Shown here: piece by piece, positions 4,454-6,075 of the stretch
How positions within the stretch are numbered: position 1 is the stretch's first letter
Layout: every line of letters starts with the position of its first letter
From: Eubacteriales Family XIII. Incertae Sedis bacterium
Lineage (GTDB): Bacteria > Bacillota > Clostridia > Peptostreptococcales > Anaerovoracaceae
Direction of reading: 5' to 3'
Length of the DNA: 6,075 nucleotides
NCBI GenBank assembly: GCA_031287295.1
Contig: JAITTH010000012.1
Coordinates: 1-6,075, forward strand
Translations under genes and position numbers: made by a program
The notes under the pieces: model-generated
What the model saw: only the letters and a program-made list of their open reading frames with translations
The model's database searches: none
Told to the model about the DNA's origin: nothing

Positions 4454-6075
4454 TTAGACACGTCCGAACATTCGTTCGAAATCGTACTTCCTAAGCTGAA
4501 CCAACACGGGTCGTCCATGTGGACAGGTATAAGGGTTTTCGCATGCCGAAAGCTGCTCCAAAAGTGCAATTGCCTCTTTTTCGTTCAATTTTTCGTTTGC
4601 TTTGATGGAGGACCGACAGGCGCGACTGATGAGGCGTTCGAGTGCCCTGTCTCCGATGGGTAGAGCCGTACCGCCCTCTAATACGATATCCGCCAAGAAT
4701 GCTTCTGCTTCTTCGAATTTCAAAAATGCCGGAAATGCTCGAAATCGAATCGAAGTTTTTCCGAATAATTCTGCTTCGAATCCGAGATCGGTAAAAAATG
4801 CCGCCCAGTCTTCTGCATCCGAACACATAGATGGGGGAATTTGCAGAAGATAGGGGTTGAGCAATGCCTGTGAAAGATGTTCTTTTCTGCGCATTTCGGC
4901 GAGGAAACGTTCGTAGTGAATGCGTTCATGGGCGGCGTGTTGATCGATGATGTAGAACCGGCCGGCGCTCTCTGCGAGCAGATAGGTGGCGAAAACAGAC
5001 CCGATATACATAAGTTTGTCTGCCTGAAGCACATGCGACATGTCGCCTGGTTGTTCGTCGTGAAGAGCGAGTTGCACCTCGCCCGGTTGTTCCGCAGAAT
5101 ATTTCGATTCGGACGAAACCGTCTCGCGAACAAACGAGGGAACGGCCTCTCCCGTCGCTGTTTTCGCCGGCGGATTCGCAGAATCCGCCCCGCCGGCCGT
5201 CCATAACGTTTTTATGTTGACTCGAGGAAGAAATTCCGACCCATCGCCGACGCCATTCTTATCTCCGCTTATCCCATCCTCCGAAATCCTATTGCCCTCA
5301 GCACCCTCGGTCAAAGCACTTCCCGATTGTACACCCGGCTCGCCCTTAAAGTGTACACCCGGCTCGCCTTTGAACCGATAAAAATCGTGTTCTTCTCTGG
5401 CAAGGCTCTGTGCCTTCCGAGTCTGGGGAATCGCAAGCTGCGGCATCGCCTCGCCGGAAGAAAGCGTCGAACGAATCGTCTCCGTCAGAAACGTCTTCAC
5501 CTCTTTGGGATTTCGAAAGCGAATTTCCAGTTTCGTCGGATGCACATTTACATCAATCAATGCGGGGTCGATATCAAGAAACAGATAGATAACGGGGAAT
5601 CGACCCATCGGAAGGTAGCCGTCGTAAGCCTCACCGATCGCATCTGACAGAATACGGTCTTTTACGTATCTGCCGTTCACAAAAATCGTCTGTGCGCGCT
5701 TGCTTTTCCGGCTTTTGTCCATTGCCGAGATGTATGCCGAAAGCCTCATATTTTCGGTCTGCCCACCCACTTCAATGAGTCCCTCCGCAAGACCCGGACC
5801 AAACACCGTAAAAATCGTCTTCCAACGTTCCTTTTTCCCTGTCGAAGCAAACAGAATGTTTCCGTTCGAGGTCATGCGAAAACGAATCTCCGGCCAGGCG
5901 ACGGCGGTGCGCGAGACAAAATCGACAATCCGTGTGGTTTCAGCGCGATCACTTCCCATAAATTTCTCACGTACCGGCAAGTTGTAAAACAAGTTGCGCA
6001 CACAGATATCCGTTCCGTCCGAAGCGCCGACCAAACGTTTTTCAACGATCTCACCGCCGGAAACCGCAAGGAACA
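4454..6075 (-). CDS. mutL: DNA mismatch repair protein MutL, lacking its N-terminus (runs off window)
   Basis: Links MutS mismatch recognition to downstream repair. 539 residues are visible; the first ATPase motifs lie beyond the right edge. The frame stays open through the edge, so the TTG at 6034 is internal. N-terminal domain signs: GTDICVRNLFYNLPVR (6016-5969), FVNGRYVKD, and DVNVHPTKLEIRF (5554-5516) with its conserved Lys. A low-complexity Gly/Glu/Ser-rich linker follows (about 5465-5030). The C-terminal domain (from about 5026) carries the nicking-endonuclease motif DQHAAHERIHYE (from 4945), ACRSSIKA and CPHGRPV (4525-4505), so this is the endonuclease type found where MutH is absent. 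QLALHDEQ, just before the domain, loosely resembles a beta-clamp-binding pentapeptide. The linker contains a 24-bp tandem duplication. It is the first visible gene of the minus-strand operon. Confidence 0.97.
   Translation of the reverse strand, partial: FLAVSGGEIVEKRLVGASDGTDICVRNLFYNLPVREKFMGSDRAETTRIVDFVSRTAVAWPEIRFRMTSNGNILFASTGKKERWKTIFTVFGPGLAEGLIEVGGQTENMRLSAYISAMDKSRKSKRAQTIFVNGRYVKDRILSDAIGEAYDGYLPMGRFPVIYLFLDIDPALIDVNVHPTKLEIRFRNPKEVKTFLTETIRSTLSSGEAMPQLAIPQTRKAQSLAREEHDFYRFKGEPGVHFKGEPGVQSGSALTEGAEGNRISEDGISGDKNGVGDGSEFLPRVNIKTLWTAGGADSANPPAKTATGEAVPSFVRETVSSESKYSAEQPGEVQLALHDEQPGDMSHVLQADKLMYIGSVFATYLLAESAGRFYIIDQHAAHERIHYERFLAEMRRKEHLSQALLNPYLLQIPPSMCSDAEDWAAFFTDLGFEAELFGKTSIRFRAFPAFLKFEEAEAFLADIVLEGGTALPIGDRALERLISRACRSSIKANEKLNEKEAIALLEQLSACENPYTCPHGRPVLVQLRKYDFERMFGRV
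5169..5189. repeat. Perfect 9-bp hairpin within mutL linker coding sequence
   Basis: GGCGGATTC (5169-5177) and GAATCCGCC (5181-5189) flank a 3-nt GCA loop. Flanking GCCGGCGG and CCGCCGGC can pair in an alternative way. It encodes part of GGADSANPPA in the poorly conserved linker. No role is evident. Confidence 0.6.
5328..5375. repeat. 24-bp tandem duplication within the mutL linker
   Basis: Two adjacent 24-bp units (5328-5351 and 5352-5375) differ at three positions; the first 17 bases, TGTACACCCGGCTCGCC, are identical. On the minus strand they encode FKGEPGVH and FKGEPGVQ. The unit is a multiple of three, so gain or loss by slippage would keep the frame. Confidence 0.85.

Noticed and set aside
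4435..4569. N-terminal extension of MiaA to the first open codon
   Set aside because: The extra 45 residues are read out of frame through the 3' end of mutL and do not resemble MiaA. The P-loop sits at the normal distance from ATG 4434.

Overview
The window looks like chromosome from a Gram-positive, probably clostridial, anaerobe. This is inferred from a lipoprotein-type amino-acid binding protein, a membrane-tethered GH25 muramidase with cell-wall-binding repeats, strong GGAGG-type ribosome binding sites, and mutL followed directly by miaA. Base composition is near balanced. No RNA gene, CRISPR array, integrase or transposase is visible.

Plus strand, 1-2077: the 3' part of a polar amino-acid ABC uptake operon. 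It holds the end of the permease, the ATPase (best read from a TTG at 368) and the lipoprotein substrate-binding protein (start at 1208). Together these would capture an amino acid outside the membrane, pass it through the permease and power import with ATP.

Junction, 2078-2166: the plus-strand operon and a minus-strand operon converge here. The gap holds a long near-perfect palindrome with a T-run on its minus-strand side only, next to a 9-bp direct repeat. It reads as the terminator of the minus-strand operon and may also be a dispersed REP/MITE-like element.

Minus strand, 6075 to 2167: mutL (5' end outside the window), miaA and a GH25 muramidase, tightly packed and probably cotranscribed. 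MutL carries the endonuclease motifs, and its linker contains a 24-bp tandem duplication. Between miaA and the muramidase lies a 10-codon ORF. Its strong Shine-Dalgarno is formed by the last codons of miaA, and its stop overlaps the muramidase start as ATGA. This points to translational coupling and moves the muramidase start from the longer GTG reading to ATG 3447.

I found no wholly new multi-gene system. The points most worth a second look are the miaA/leader/muramidase junction and the convergent palindrome.
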